Below, piece by piece: positions 12,613 through 25,270 of a DNA stretch of 64,000 nucleotides. The notes under the pieces were generated by a model. That model searched no databases and had not been told where the DNA came from. It worked only from the letters and a program-made list of their open reading frames with translations. The first letter of the stretch is position 1. Each line of letters starts with the position of its first letter. A program made the position numbers and the translations under genes. Source of the DNA: Gibbula magus (Eukaryota > Mollusca > Gastropoda > Trochida > Trochidae); the NCBI GenBank assembly GCA_936450465.1, contig OW388293.1, forward strand, positions 26,913,860-26,977,859. Reading direction: 5' to 3'.

Positions 12613-12880
12613 TAAGCGGATCCAGCTATGAACTTTGTAGCATAGGCGGACTCTTGAAAATGAACAGTTGGGGGTTTGGAGAATTCACATAATGTAAGGG
12701 AGGTCGTGGCGGATCCAGGAAAGGGGGAGTCCAAAATTTCCCCCCCATTCCCACCCATACAGAAATGTTTGAAAGGGAGGGTCGAGGGTGGATCCGCCAC
12801 TGGGAGGGGTTGTCGGGGTCAAACTTACATGCACAAACTTTCAAAGGTGGGTTGAACGACCCTTCTGGATCTGCCACTAG
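12613..12880. mobile_element. Nested hAT-like MITE remnants with GGCGGATCCA ends
   Basis: GTGGCGGATCCAGG at about 12706 and its inverted match GGTGGATCCGCCAC ending near 12799 bound a ~95-bp element. An outer degenerate pair, AGCGGATCCAGC near 12615 and TCTGGATCTGCCACT near 12864-12878, suggests a second copy around it. G-rich and C-rich internal tracts are typical of this MITE type. The short ORFs across it are incidental. Confidence 0.55.
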
Positions 12881-13124
12881 TGTAAGATATTGAATTATTA
12901 CCTACAAGGGCAATCAAATGGAGGTTCATATTTTTCATTCAGAGCTAGGGCAAAAAAACACTGTCATGGTTATGTGTCGTCATTAACAATGTCATGATGT
13001 CATGATTCTTATATGACGTGTTTTAAATGCGGTGACGGCAAGAAGCAGCCTATGCTTGAATATAGATTTTAGCATATTTTCCTCAATTTTCTGACTTCGC
13101 TAATAAGCAAAATATTATATTCGT

Positions 13125-13236
13125 GCCTATGTCATACTATATTTACAACACTTGTGCGTGAATATTCGCATATCCCTCTCACTTGGTAAATACTAATATT
13201 CAGGCACTCATGTCGTAAACATAGTATGACATAGAC
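13125..13236. mobile_element. Foldback element with ~42-bp inverted arms
   Basis: The left arm (13125-13166, starting gcctatgtcatactat) and right arm (13195-13236, ending atagtatgacatagac) are inverted copies with about eight mismatches. They are separated by about 28 bases. No coding content and no clear target duplication. Confidence 0.6.
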
Positions 13237-14165
13237 CCTCATAAAGTATCTTCTATATCTTCCAAACACTTTTGTTAGACCATATTCTTGCTCCAAAAGT
13301 TCAGCTTCTCAAAATGATAAATTCAGCAAGAAAAGGTTCAATTTTGCTAAACTTTCAATCAAATCAAAGGTTTTCCTGTTAAAATTTTGTACTTGGAAGT
13401 CGAACAATTGCCTATTCATAACCGTGTTCTCTGAGATGGGAAGGCTAATGGCAGAACTTCTGTATACTAGGTTCACGTCTTAATGTCCTTAAACTTAAAT
13501 GTCTTATTTCTAGAACATAATAGCTATTGTGAATTTCAGATGCCCGTGGTTGTACCCTGTGGTTAACTATACACACTAAGTTGATTTCGAATTCCTGTGG
13601 TAAAAGGGTTGCTTGTGAACATTATGCATGTGATAAAAATGGTTTGTTTTTTTTATCTTTTTATATTAACAAGTTTTTCTTTACTTTATATTAGGTTAAT
13701 TATTTCTTCTTATTAGAAACCATGTACTAGTAGTATCTGTGTACAGTATGATCCAAGAACAGGTGTTTGAGCAATAACTAACCTTCTTGATAAATGGTGG
13801 GATTGATGAAAGTTGCAATGAGGTAACAAAAGTGCTTTTATTAACAAGACAAAGCCAGTATTACTATTTTGGCTTTGTCTTGCAACAAAACCCTTTAATA
13901 TTTGCTGGCACTAGCACACCAAGAGTGGTAAGACAGATTAAAATTGTAAATGTACACACATATGATTATGTGTCTATTAAAGGTTTTGTTTTGGTATGTA
14001 TATCTTATATGTCTTATCTGTGATGTATAAGGAATATCAAATATGGTCTCTTAAGAACAAAAGAACGAATTCGGTGTTTATAATGTAAATTGTTTTTAGA
14101 TGTAAGTAAAAAATACTGATTATATATATATATTTATATATTATATGTAGGTAAAAACTACTTAC

Positions 14166-14239
14166 ACCTGGCACCTCGCAGCACGAAGCCGAACCCTTCA
14201 GGGCTCTTGTGTAGGACCACCATCCGCGGGGCATATTCA
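14166..14239 (-). CDS. Shank: SHANK, internal exon encoding the start of the PDZ domain
   Basis: On the minus strand a branch-like ctaat and tract tccccttttatattgcag precede the exon, and the donor GTAAGT follows it. The 74 bases begin with one base that completes a split codon, then encode E-Y-A-P-R-M-V-V-L-H-K-S-P-E-G-F-G-F-V-L and R-G-A-R, ending in phase 1. G-F-G-F is the PDZ carboxylate-binding loop, and E-G-F-G-F-V-L-R-G-A is the form found in SHANK proteins, where a short hydrophobic strand precedes it as here. The phase joins exactly to the exon at 2185-2315, giving R-G-A-R-S-Q-S-Q-T across the junction. It also accepts the two leftover bases of the exon at 33060-34423. An SH3 exon should precede the PDZ in a full-length SHANK, but none was found in the intron upstream. 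Confidence 0.87.
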
Positions 14240-16839
14240 CTGCAATATAAAGGGGACAATTAGGAGACAAATCTTCATATTTCATATGACAAACATGAAA
14301 TGACATGTGTCAAACAAAAACTAAATATCTGATTTGAAAATTACTGATTTTAAAGTAGTTCATGTTGGCCGATGCATATTCCAAGCACAATGAGGATATA
14401 AAAGGAAGTAAATGAATAATTTATTTGAGTAAATTTCATTAATGAAACACTGAATAACAATGAAGCAAAGGGGATGAACTCAAACAGATGTCACTAATAT
14501 TTGAAAAATGTCATGCAAAGTTTTCACTAATATCTTTTTTGTTCTGTGTTGAATATCACTGCAAGATTGATTTACATACTGATTAGGTATTTGTATAGAT
14601 ACTAGTATTAGATATGGTCTCATAAACTATTTGGCTTGTGAATAAGGAAGATGTGTCATGTGGTTTTCATTCATAAAATATAAAAATATATAACATAAGC
14701 AAACGAAACAATTCAAAAGCAAGATATACTATGGAAATCTTCATTCAGATATCAACCATTTTATTTCAAAACCAACAGAACGACAGAATCCCCACAAAAT
14801 CCCTTCAAATCTCCTAAAGATATATAAGTACATAAAGTGGCTATAGTCCACCACGATCTTGCTTATCAGGTGAGTCGTGAGTACAGTCATACACCACATG
14901 ATATAGACCCGGGGGATATCGGCCACAGGTCAAGGTGATTGGTTTAATTTGGTTAGTACTTTTGTACACTAAGTTTGGGGTCATTTGGTCTTTCGTTCCT
15001 TCTTTGAGCTTGGCCACTGAGCGCCTGGAAGGATTTGAACTCAGACTTTGCTTAGGGTTCATGAAGTGACTTCAGACAAATTTATAGGTTATCCTAAATA
15101 TACCATTTGAATTTTAATTCAAATTCACCCTTTAACTATGGCAATGAAATGTACATAGAATAATATATTTAGGTATTTAAAATTAACAATTAGCAGGATG
15201 CTGACAATGAAATAAATGTGGTTAGCTAAGATTATTTCATGGTATTTGGGTCAGATACAACATGGAGTAGTGTTGCCTCTGACTTTTCATAAATATACAT
15301 TATATATATGTATGTGTATAAATATGACCTGGCCAGAAGGAAATTCAATCTAGACAGAAATTATATACCTTATTTGAAAATAATATGCCTTGCCTTATAT
15401 TTATGACATAATTTATGGTAGAGAAATTGGATATTATCATTACACAGACGACTGATACTCATCACCATCATTCACTTAGTGCCTCTATCATTAAAAAAAC
15501 TGTTAATGAGAGTAGTTAGATCAAACCTCCATGATAAATCACTCATGTTGTTATAGAAACAGCCTATCCTAGGATCTTAAAATGAAATTAAATTAAATGA
15601 CTAATTCCGACAGTTTGAGGCCTATTAATTCAGATTTAGTTTTAAAGTATGACTTAACAGTCATTTATAATACTTTTTTCAAGATACATTAAGTTTCACT
15701 TTAATTTAATGAAATGAAAATATTACTTTTTTAATTTAATGAAATGTTGTTGAATAATCACGCTCTATTGATGATAAATAATGAAATAACAAAACAAAAG
15801 CTATATGACAAGTAAAGTCCATCACCCTACTATTTCAGGTATCAAATTCTCAACTTCCTTTTGGTCATATATGGTACATAAATTGATTTAAAAGATACAG
15901 CCAAAGATAGGTTGATATTTATTATAAATCGTATCAAAACTGACTGCCAGAGAAAAGGAGGTAAATCTAAACAGGTTATAAAATAATCATCTGGTTATCA
16001 GTGTTAATAATCTTCAGAGCCTTTTAACATCCTCTTTACACAGGTATCAAATGAAACTAATATGATTAATAGATCATTAAGAAACATTAAGATCATTGAA
16101 ATATAAGTTATCAATCAAACTACTTTCGTTATATGTCTTGTTCGTTTAAAAAAATCCTTGAAAGAGTTTTCGCCTTGGTTTTAAAAAATATGTTTATATA
16201 CAAGTAGTATCAGAACCTATAAACATCATATAACACTTTACTAGCTGAATTGATTGGCCAAACCAATCTAGGAGGCCAATTTCCAGGAACTGAGCCTTGT
16301 TGTGAAGGAGGATAACCAGGAACAGTGAGTGATTGGATATTCAGATGATATCAGAATGATACATTTCAGGGCCAACAGGTATAACGTTTTGATCACTTAA
16401 CATAATAAATCAGAATAATGATGACATATCCGGTTTAATGATAAGTTTCTTTTCAGCTGAAGCTAAATTACAGGATATTATCATTAAAATAACTCTTTCA
16501 TTCTTGTATATCACAATAACAATATAATTTGTAGTGACAGTTCCTTCCTACATACTGATATTCAAGTTGATCGTCCATATCCATTTCGAACTGATTGTCC
16601 AGGTATGATTCCTCAGAAAAATGGGTTCTCAGGTAAATTTTACATTAGTAAAAGATTTTTGGATATAAAGTTCAGTCCTTGTAGATTTTCACACAAACAA
16701 GTCTTTGAGTTTTTATTTCACACAAAACGGTTCTAAGATTTTATTTGATCCAAACCAGCGTTGTCAGGGGAAATAAAATTTCACATAAACTGGATCTTCA
16801 TTTCATTTAACAGTGTATGGTGTATTTTATTTCACATAA

Positions 16840-17480
16840 AGCTGGTATTCATTCCAGATTAACTTTAGTCCCCAGGTATTCATTACACATGAATTACACT
16901 CCTTCTGTAATTATTTCACATAAACTTGAGTCTTTGGGTATTCATTCCACACAGATTACAATCCTCAGGTATATTTATTCCACATGGATTACAGTCCTCA
17001 GGTATATTTATTCCACATGGAATACAGTCCTCAGGTATATTTATTCCACATGGATTACAGTCCTCAGATATTTATACCAGACGGATAACAGTCCTCAGGT
17101 ATATTTATTCCACATGGATTACAGTCCTCATGTATTTATTCCACATGGATTACAATCCTTAGGTATCTATTCCACATGGATTACAATCCTCAGGCATTTA
17201 TTGTATTATATAGTCCTCAGATATTCGTCCAACATACATTTGATTCTTGGGTATTTATTTCACACGGTTGATTGTCCTTATGTAATTATTCCACATATAT
17301 AGAATGATCAGGTCTTTATTCCACATGTTTGATAATTCAAACTAAACTTCGCTCTTCAGTAGTTCATTCCACATAAACTTGACTCCTGTGGTAGATATTC
17401 CATATAAACTAGGTTTCTATTCCACATAAACTTCACTCCACAGGTAGATATTCCATATAAACTGGGTTCCTTTGGTGAAT
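16840..17480 (+). repeat. ~35-bp minisatellite, diverged at the edges
   Basis: Repeats of the form ttattccacatggattacagtcctcaggtata are best conserved at about 16965-17200 and decay on both sides, where related phrases such as ttccacataaactt continue. Long open frames here encode repeated I-P-H-G-L-Q-S-S-G-I and Y-S-T-W-I-T-V-L-R-Y peptides in different frames, as expected of repeat DNA rather than a gene. Confidence 0.85.
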
Positions 17481-18729
17481 AATTCAGACTTTAGACCCTG
17501 ATATGGTATGATTTGTCACGAGCGAAATTTTCAACTAGTGACCATACCCTTCTAAGGGCGAAACTGACTTCAAATATTTCTTTCTAGCCTACATAGCCAC
17601 CAGCAAATAAAAATACCTTCATCGATCAAATTGTCATTTAATACTTCTTACCTGTGTTGAATATCACCTCTAAATCTGAACTTCAACATTGATTTGCTCC
17701 GACATAGATTCTAATATTACCTACGTTCTAATTTATGACAACATTAGCTGGTGCGCTGAGGAGATAGGGCACATAGAGCTCAGTGGATAAACCGATATGT
17801 AAAGAAAGTAATAAACAAACATAGGTAAGTAAAAATAATAAATTTTTACCTGAATTTAACAGGATTTGTTCAATTACCTTTAGGGCCTTGCATTTATTAT
17901 ATAAGATCATTAGGTGCAAGTAATGAGTGTTTACACTAAATTATTAACGAATTGATCAACGGATTTACAAACTCCCTTTTTCATTAATTTTAATAAACAA
18001 ATAATTAAATTTATTTAAAAACTATCCTCAAAACTTGCTTTCATATATCTTTTCATTAATCTACTTATTATTTATTCATCAACTCAGCTTTAAATCTAAC
18101 ATAAAAAACTTTAATAGATGCACAATGTCTCTATACAGAAAGAATATGTAAAAACATGTCCCTATTTCTGTGCTTCCCTACAAAAGACAAGGATATGAAA
18201 GTGACTTTGAGAATCTCTCAAGGAGAACACAGTATAAACATTATCCACATAAGTTTTATAGTTTCATGAAAAACTCTTTTAAAACCTATCAAAGGTTTCA
18301 TCCAAATAGTGTACAAAATTAAATATGTAATGAAATGTTTTTAATTCTGTCATCCTTAGAATGAAAATCAGAATATGATACTTATGAAATATTAATATTA
18401 ATTGTCAAAATGAAATGGAAACAAAAACAGTAACATAATTGTTAAAATGAATAAAAACAAAATTGATATTTTAAAATGAAAATCTTGAAAGCAAATTATG
18501 AAAGCATATTTATATTTAATAAACAACTGGATGACAACAAAATGAAACATAATATCATTGACAAGGATCAAATCTGACAGATAGTATTTGTCCAGTATAT
18601 ATCAGCAGGTTTTATCGACAAGAGCTGTGGTATAGACAACAGAGATAATATTGAATGGCAGATATCACCATACACATACTGGGCTTAGAAATCTCGAGAA
18701 ATCTCTAGTAGACTGTATCCTGAATGAAT

Positions 18730-19065
18730 ATACAGCTATTTGGATTGAATACATATATGTTTGGAAGGAATACATATATATTTGGATTGAATACACAGAT
18801 GTTTTGATAAAATACACATATATTTGGATTGGATACACCGATGTTTTAATAAAATACATATATATTAGCATTCAGTGTTGTTCCTAGGTCATTTTGGCCA
18901 TTTCTGAACAAGTGGGACCCTTTGTAATGGTAAAAGTATCCTACTTCTTCAAATGTTAAGGGACACCAAGCCAAAAAGGTGGGCAAATGTCCCTAGGACT
19001 CCCTCTAGGAACAACACTGAGCATTGAATACAAGGTAGATGCTTTGATAAAATACATACATATCT
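18730..19065 (+). repeat. ~27-bp/54-bp minisatellite split by a MITE
   Basis: Alternating units like tttggattgaatacacagatg and ttttgataaaatacacatata run from about 18735 to 18872. They resume after 19020 (gcattgaatacaagg, then gctttgataaaatacatac). The interruption is the MITE at 18873-19019. Confidence 0.75.
18867..19025. mobile_element. hAT-like MITE (147 bp) with 6-bp target duplication
   Basis: Perfect 15-bp inverted ends CAGTGTTGTTCCTAG (18873-18887) and CTAGGAACAACACTG (19005-19019) are flanked by agcatt on both sides (18867-18872 and 19020-19025). The CAGTG end and short duplication suggest hAT, though 6 bp is shorter than the usual 8. It inserted into a minisatellite, so the empty site can be read directly from the neighbouring repeat units. 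Confidence 0.75.
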
Positions 19066-19081
19066 GGAATATACTGCTGCT

Positions 19082-19122
19082 GGGGGGGGGGGGGGGGGGG
19101 GGGGGGTGGGGGGGTGGTGGGG
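19082..19122 (+). repeat. Poly(G) tract, potential G-quadruplex
   Basis: Twenty-five consecutive G followed by further G runs broken by single T. It could form a quadruplex and is prone to length error. Confidence 0.9.
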
Positions 19123-21879
19123 AAGAGACGCCAAGGTGTAATATTTGAGCATCAGATAACCTTTTGTCAATGAATATTACTACAGTTTGCTCAATGATTT
19201 GAAACCAGGTCATATTTTGGGTGTTTGACAATGCCGTTTTAGTCCTTTAAGCCGGAAATATGACACTTTCGCCTACTCAAGAACCGCTACATCCCCAAAA
19301 ACTGACATTTTTGGGGAGGTACCTTGCAAAATCAAGGTTTTTCTCTATATAGTTGGTCTTAAATATCTGGATTTGCGTTTACATCTCGATTTTGGTCCCC
19401 CCAAAAACATTTCAGGTTGTGGAAAAGTGGGGGGGCAGTGCTGCTTTAATTGTTATGGGGATAAATACAAAGACGTAAACAGATATTTGGTCTCCATTCA
19501 AGGATTATTCACAATAAATCTTGCTGATTTGATATAAACAAATACAATGTAAACACTCAATGAATAGATAAATATGATTCAATTTATCTCTACATGCGTT
19601 TTCGTAAACTAATCAATTCTACAGAATTTTTATTCTAAACATATAGATCATTCTTTTTTTTTACCTCTCTCAATTTTTTGGCCTTGACAAAAAGTATGAC
19701 AGATATCATCTTCTGGCACTTGTATGGCAGAGAAACAAGGTCATTTAACGAGCAAATATCTAAAAAGGAAGATTTCATTAACGAGCAAATATCTAATGAG
19801 GAAGGCTTCCTGTATTCATGAACTTGGTGAGATTTACTGTCAATAATATGCATTACACTACTTGCTAATAGGCTGGCTGCTATACTTGATTAAAGGGAGA
19901 GTTATCCACCATTTTGTTTTGTGCTTTACATGAAGTGAGAAAATCCCAGAACGTGCACTACGCTTGTCAAACTGTCAAATAAGAAAATCATAAAAATATT
20001 TCCCTGAGTAACTTGTTCAAACTCAATTGTGTAATAACTATATATTAATAACATGTATAAACAAGAATACCCCTCAAATTTTGTTTCCAAACCAAAATTA
20101 CCCCAATAGAACCTTTCCTTTCAGCAGAAATGAAGCAACATTCAACCTTGGTATGAACAAAGTTACTTCTAAAAGTTATAACAACAATGTTAATTTTCAC
20201 TGAGACAGTTCTCAACTTATGTACAGCACCATGTAGAAGCGTGTACTTGTTTATCAGCATTTTTTATGTCTACGCTTATGATAAATTAAGCTTTGACAGC
20301 TAAAAAACCTAAAACAATTCTGTTTCCATTTCTAAAAACTGGTACGTCAGATCAATACATTTGTATGAAAATTCACAACAATTTCCTTTTTGTAATTGAT
20401 ATTTGAAGCTAATGGATTAGACCGGATATTGTGTTGTTGATTTGAACGGAAATATCCTACACTTCACTGCAGTAATGAGTTTTGATATCGGCACCACATG
20501 GATAACTTTATTTATAGTTTACGCTGCATTACTCTTCCTTAATTGGTTAATATAAACAATTTTAGAGAGAAAGATCCAATTTAATTGGATCTTACTTTCT
20601 CCTTCTCCACTGCCTCTATTAGAAAATCATTTTTTGGCCAGACAAAATGAATTACTTGTTTAACAGATTTCTATTGTATCGGCAGGCTAATGAACAGTTG
20701 GCTGTTTTCAAATAAGCACATTTAATAGACATAGGATTGCATCCAAAAAAATTAAAACAAATTTCAACATTTTTAATGAGGAGGGAATTTAAGCAGCCTG
20801 TTTCTTTTTCAAAATTTATCAAAATCATGGTAGGAGATTTCCATTAACCATGTGAAGTTATGATATAAAGATTATTTGTCAAATATATAGATTGTGATAG
20901 TATAACTGTAAGAACACTGCATAACGTCTACAGCAGAAGAAGTAGTTAAGCCAAATCATCATTATGAGATATTTCAAGGATTAAGAGCTATCATTTTAAA
21001 AACTTTATCCGACAATGCCAAAATGAATTATTTTATGCCAATCTAAAGGTCAATTTACTGGAATAACAACAAAGGGAATTATCTGGGATTGGCAGCCTAT
21101 TCTGAAATCGTCTGATGAACATAGACTGTTACGGGACACACTTCTATACAGGTTGGTGTGGAATCAAAGAACCGGTTTTAACCCTCATATTAACTATTTT
21201 GCCGATTTTATTCCTCGGAACAGGGTTGATTTTAATCAGACTGATCCTGAAACATTCAAGGGCCTGCAAAGTAAGGGTTAATGAAATAAAAGCTCAACTT
21301 TATTGTAAAATACAATATTTACTATATGACCCACATTATTGAATTCTGTAATATTGAGTTAAACTAAAAATATTCCAGCAATCACATTCACCACAAAATA
21401 TTTCCAGCTATATCATTGAAATTCAGGTACAAGAAACCAGTTGTTCAGTCACATCATTAACCTTTAGCCTGCTGGATTGTTTTCAGGTTTTTGCAGAGAG
21501 CGTCAGATTTGTAAATTTGTAACAATTACGTCACATGGGTATCCTTCATTTAAAGTTTTTCTCGCCTTAGTAATTAACATAATTTTAAAATAATTAAAAT
21601 AAATATCTGAGTCACATTTTTTTCTAACTTATTATTGTCATGAAAAATTATTAATTAATGTAATATTTTTCAAATATCAATTATTTTTACACTTGTCTAT
21701 GGAAAAAATGAAATAATACAGTAGTTCTAAAATTGTACTACATTTTCAAACTCGAATTATTTTGTCAATAATTATTTATGCAGCCCAATTTTTACACCAT
21801 TTTGTTCAGAATTAAATTTTATACCAGAAAAAACTTATGTTGATGATATGTGTTTTCCTTTCAGAAAACAAGAGCCCGT

Positions 21880-23300
21880 CATAAACGATCTCCGTTGTAT
21901 TTATAAAATTACGACGTAATTTGTAACAATGGATATTCCTCAATGAACAATGCATTTACTTCCGTGAGAAATATTTGCAAAATAATGCATCCATCGTAAT
22001 AAAATTTACACAAAAAGTTAACACATCTATTCACTTTTCTGTGTTCCAAATATAAGCATATGACATTACAGTTTTTATATTTTCCAACGTCAATCAGTCA
22101 TCGATATCTCGAAACATGACAGTCAACAAACACTCGCCGCTCGCCATTGTTATGCATTTCCTTCGCCGATTACAGATTTGTTCAAATCAAAAAATCTAAT
22201 GATCTAAATCATTTTGAAAATATTCCGTTTAAAACCAAAGTTAGAACACATTTTTCCAAATGTCTGTTGAATATTTAATGTAAACATGGTCTTGAAAAGT
22301 TTAAAAATACAATCACAATTTCGTTCGGGTAGCGTTGTCGTATTGTAAACAATGTCACGTGATTAGCTTGGTTGTACAAAATTGATCATGTGACCATCAA
22401 TGTTTCGTTTGTCATTTCACTGTAAATTCACTAGTTATTCACATTTATTCTTTGAAATGTAATTGTTTGTCAATCTTGTTAATTTCATGGATGTTATAAC
22501 ATGTGCATTCATTTAATTCGTATCAGAACAAAATATTGTGTAAAAAAGCCGAGACGACACAACGGCCTCCATTTGCAATGAATTCGAACTGACAGGTCTA
22601 TCTATGATTTCGTTTGAAAACGGGTATACTTTGTATCAAATTCCAAATGAAAACTTTAAAATAATCAACATGAATCATTTAGCAATTGTATTCATACAAT
22701 TATTTCACATAGACGAGACTTGTTAATTCGTAATTTACTTTTTAGCGAGATAGGGTTACTGCTACTGTTTCACGGCTCCATTTCAACTTGTGAAATCGCA
22801 GATCGGAAAGTCGGTCCATGTCATGTCAAACACATTTCGTAGTTCGAATGTAAACTCAAACATGATAATATTTTGTGATAATGGTAGGATATGACACTTA
22901 TTTTTCATATATGTATAAATTATAATCAAAATGCAAATTTACTCACAGTGATTTTAATCGTAAAAACAATGTTACATCCGGGGGCTTGGTGAACTTATGC
23001 AAATTTATCGGGTCATCAACAGAGACTCTACGAACTAGTGAAATAATTATTACAACCACATTATTTAATATTTGATCGATTTTTATAAAACTACATCGTT
23101 TTTAGTGTTAATTTGATTAATTTTAACAATTAATAACACTCTATGGTTAGATCGACGACCATTTCTAAAAATAGATACAGCTTCCGCTAGCTTGACGTTC
23201 ACTTTGAGTCGCGTAACATGGGAAAATAGCGGGAACATGTCATGGGGTGAATTGAAGAAATGGCCGATTTGGCACTGCTATTGATGACACGTTGGATATG
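21880..23300. promoter_or_regulatory. CpG-dense, gene-free stretch; candidate promoter or enhancer
   Basis: CpG dinucleotides are clearly more frequent here than in the flanking kilobases although the stretch stays AT-rich. Examples are tcgccgctcgcc near 22133, ttcgttcgggtagcgttgtcg near 22321, gccgagacgacacaacggcc near 22550 and atcgacgacc near 23151. One CACGTG E-box lies near 22355. No ORF or exon was recognised. It sits inside the SHANK intron, so it could be an internal promoter, an enhancer, or an old transposon. Confidence 0.35.
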
Positions 23301-23953
23301 TTACTATATTTGGAAACAAGAATTGACAAACAATGCACTGATACATTTTTATTTATTTGTGGAAGATTTTGAGATTCTAAAATATGTAAGTGAAATGCTT
23401 TGTTTATTTTCACGTTTTTTTCAAAAAGTAATCAGTTGATCTTTTCATTTGCCGACATTTTCGCAAATCCCCGATTGTTTTCTAACAGAAATAAATTCAA
23501 TGTCCAAATTTGTAAATCAGCTAGATTTGGATATTCTGAACATAGTGATGTGAAAGTTATGCATTTTGCATGCACTTACTATAGAATTTCAACCAATTGA
23601 ATCGAGTAGGTAACATTTTTATTATGACGTCAAACACGCACCTGCAGGCAGTTTTGTGATTGAAAATACGTTCAATATTTTTAATTCATCATTTCTCAAT
23701 AAAATAAAATTGTATATGGATACTAATTACATCATGTGAAAGCCCATTGATTTCTCATTCGGAAAATGTTAACTTTTTCATAAATCAGGGAACTTTGTCA
23801 CAGACTTTTGTCGTATGCATGTCAAGGGGTCAAACGTCATTGACGTATCAATACATCAACACCCCTTGGGCTTGATATGCAGCCTGCAGCAGCGAGCATC
23901 TTAAAGAGACTATTTCCACTCTATCAAAGCCCTGTTAGAATAAATCATAGGGT

Positions 23954-24418
23954 TTGGACAGTGGTCTAAAGAGAAAATTTCTACCCGATTGGCCACAAGC
24001 TGTCAGAATTACAGGGTACAGGTTAGCTATTATGGTCGTTCAATTGCCCATTCAGCACTTTATTTACTCTGGGGGACTTGTAGTAGGGCGTTCAGCCACG
24101 AAAGGCATAATTCAAGTTATCAGTCAATGTTTTCAGTCACTAAATGAAGAGTGGGGAATAGTTTTCTCTTGTTGTGAGTTGGACAGACTCCAAACCCTTG
24201 ACCCAACAGCGATGACAAATCTTGTAGACCTTAGATTTGGAGTCTTTGATATCTGTGATAACGAACTTTACTTTCTGAAAATATTGAATTCTACCATTGA
24301 CAGAATACAGTTTTATCCAACCCTGATCCTCTTTAACTTTAGAGATTTTGTTTCAGTTGTCATGGTTTCAAATTTTGTTCAAATTCAGGACATTGACATG
24401 ATTGTGGTTACAGGTTGA
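23954..24418 (+). other. Unrecognised 154-codon open frame
   Basis: An ATG-initiated frame of 154 codons with no family I recognise. The peptide is mixed hydrophobic, with M-V-V-Q-L-P-I near residue 27 and a C-C-E-L-D near residue 73. No splice context, promoter or poly(A) signal is obvious. It may be a fragment of an old repeat or chance, and I do not claim a gene. Confidence 0.15.
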
Positions 24419-24871
24419 GCCTCCTTGACCTAATTAGTAGCCAAAGAGGTAAAGCTTTCTATTCTGGTGTGTTAATCCTACTTCATAAACCTTGCTTGTT
24501 CAAAGCAACTAGTAATTTGTTATTGTGCAATGGAGTCTACATGCAACTGTTCTGAGAAAACAAGACTTATGAAGTTGTCAACATCTTTGTCTGAACATTA
24601 GTAACAGTTAATATGGCAAATGAAAAGTCATTTCAATTTCATTATAGTGCCATCTACAAAAATAGCATAAAAGAATTCGAAATCATAAATACCTAAATAC
24701 CTATCTCATACAAGCTCTACCTACCCTAAACACAAACACAATTATGAGATTTATGGCCATAACTGTAGAAACTACAGAGAGAAATATGTGTAGTTAACCC
24801 TCAAACTGCTGGATTGAGACTTTGGGGTGTTTGCCGATTCTGATACCAAATTTACGTTATCATGGAGAGAA

Positions 24872-25270
24872 ATGTATACCAAAATGGTCTTATGTATACC
24901 AAAATGGTCTTATGTATAGCACAATGGATCTATGTATACCAAAATGGTTCTATGTATACCAAAATGGTCTTATGTATACCAAAATGGTCTTATGTATACC
25001 AAAATGGTCTTATGTATACCAAAATGGTCTTATGTATACCAAAATGGTCTTATGTATAGCACAATGGATCTATGTATACCAAAATGGTTCTATGTATACC
25101 AAAATGGTCTTATGTATACCAAAATGGTCTTATGTATAGCACAATGGTTCTATGTATACCAAAATGGTTCTATGTATACCAAAATGGTCTTATGTATACC
25201 AAAATGGTCTTATGTATAGCACAATGGATCTATGTATAGCACAATGGATCTATGTATAGCAAAATGTTTC
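24872..25270 (+). repeat. 20-bp tandem repeat, about 20 copies
   Basis: The unit tatgtataccaaaatggtct occurs about 20 times with three main variants: ending ggtct (A), tagcacaatggatc (B) and ending ggttc (C). B is nearly always followed by C and then runs of A, so blocks of several units have been copied together. Twenty is not a multiple of three and the unit has no stop in any frame of this strand, so all three frames are open for over 60 codons. These frames are not genes. Confidence 0.95.

Larger units (their letters stand above)
2316..14165 (-). other. SHANK intron between the two PDZ exons (~11.9 kb)
   Basis: It is bounded by the donor GTAAGT at 14165-14160 and the acceptor at 2318-2316. 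It carries a TATA-like signal near 3690, a hAT-like transposon (6448-8479), a Tc1-like MITE (10226-10332), nested hAT-like MITEs (12613-12880) and a foldback element (13125-13236). Between these (2316-3620, 3800-6447, 8480-10225, 10333-12612, 13237-14165) I see only AT-rich DNA, short simple repeats such as the 7-bp gttgaag/gttaaag run near 9326-9360, and short ORFs with no recognisable product. Confidence 0.7.

Noticed and set aside
14037..14306. 89-codon minus frame covering the first PDZ exon
   Set aside because: It reads the exon in the wrong frame and runs through both splice sites; the GFGF frame is the correct one.
16817..17302. 161-codon frame with repeated peptide
   Set aside because: It is produced by the ~35-bp minisatellite; several frames are open for the same reason.
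21115..21342. 75-codon frame with a hydrophobic stretch
   Set aside because: A single Leu/Ile-rich segment in AT-rich DNA is common by chance; there is no other support.
24822..25219. Three overlapping frames of 65-105 codons
   Set aside because: They arise from the 20-bp repeat, which lacks stops in all three frames.
24872..25270. Possible CRISPR array
   Set aside because: Units are contiguous with no unique spacers, and the genome is animal.
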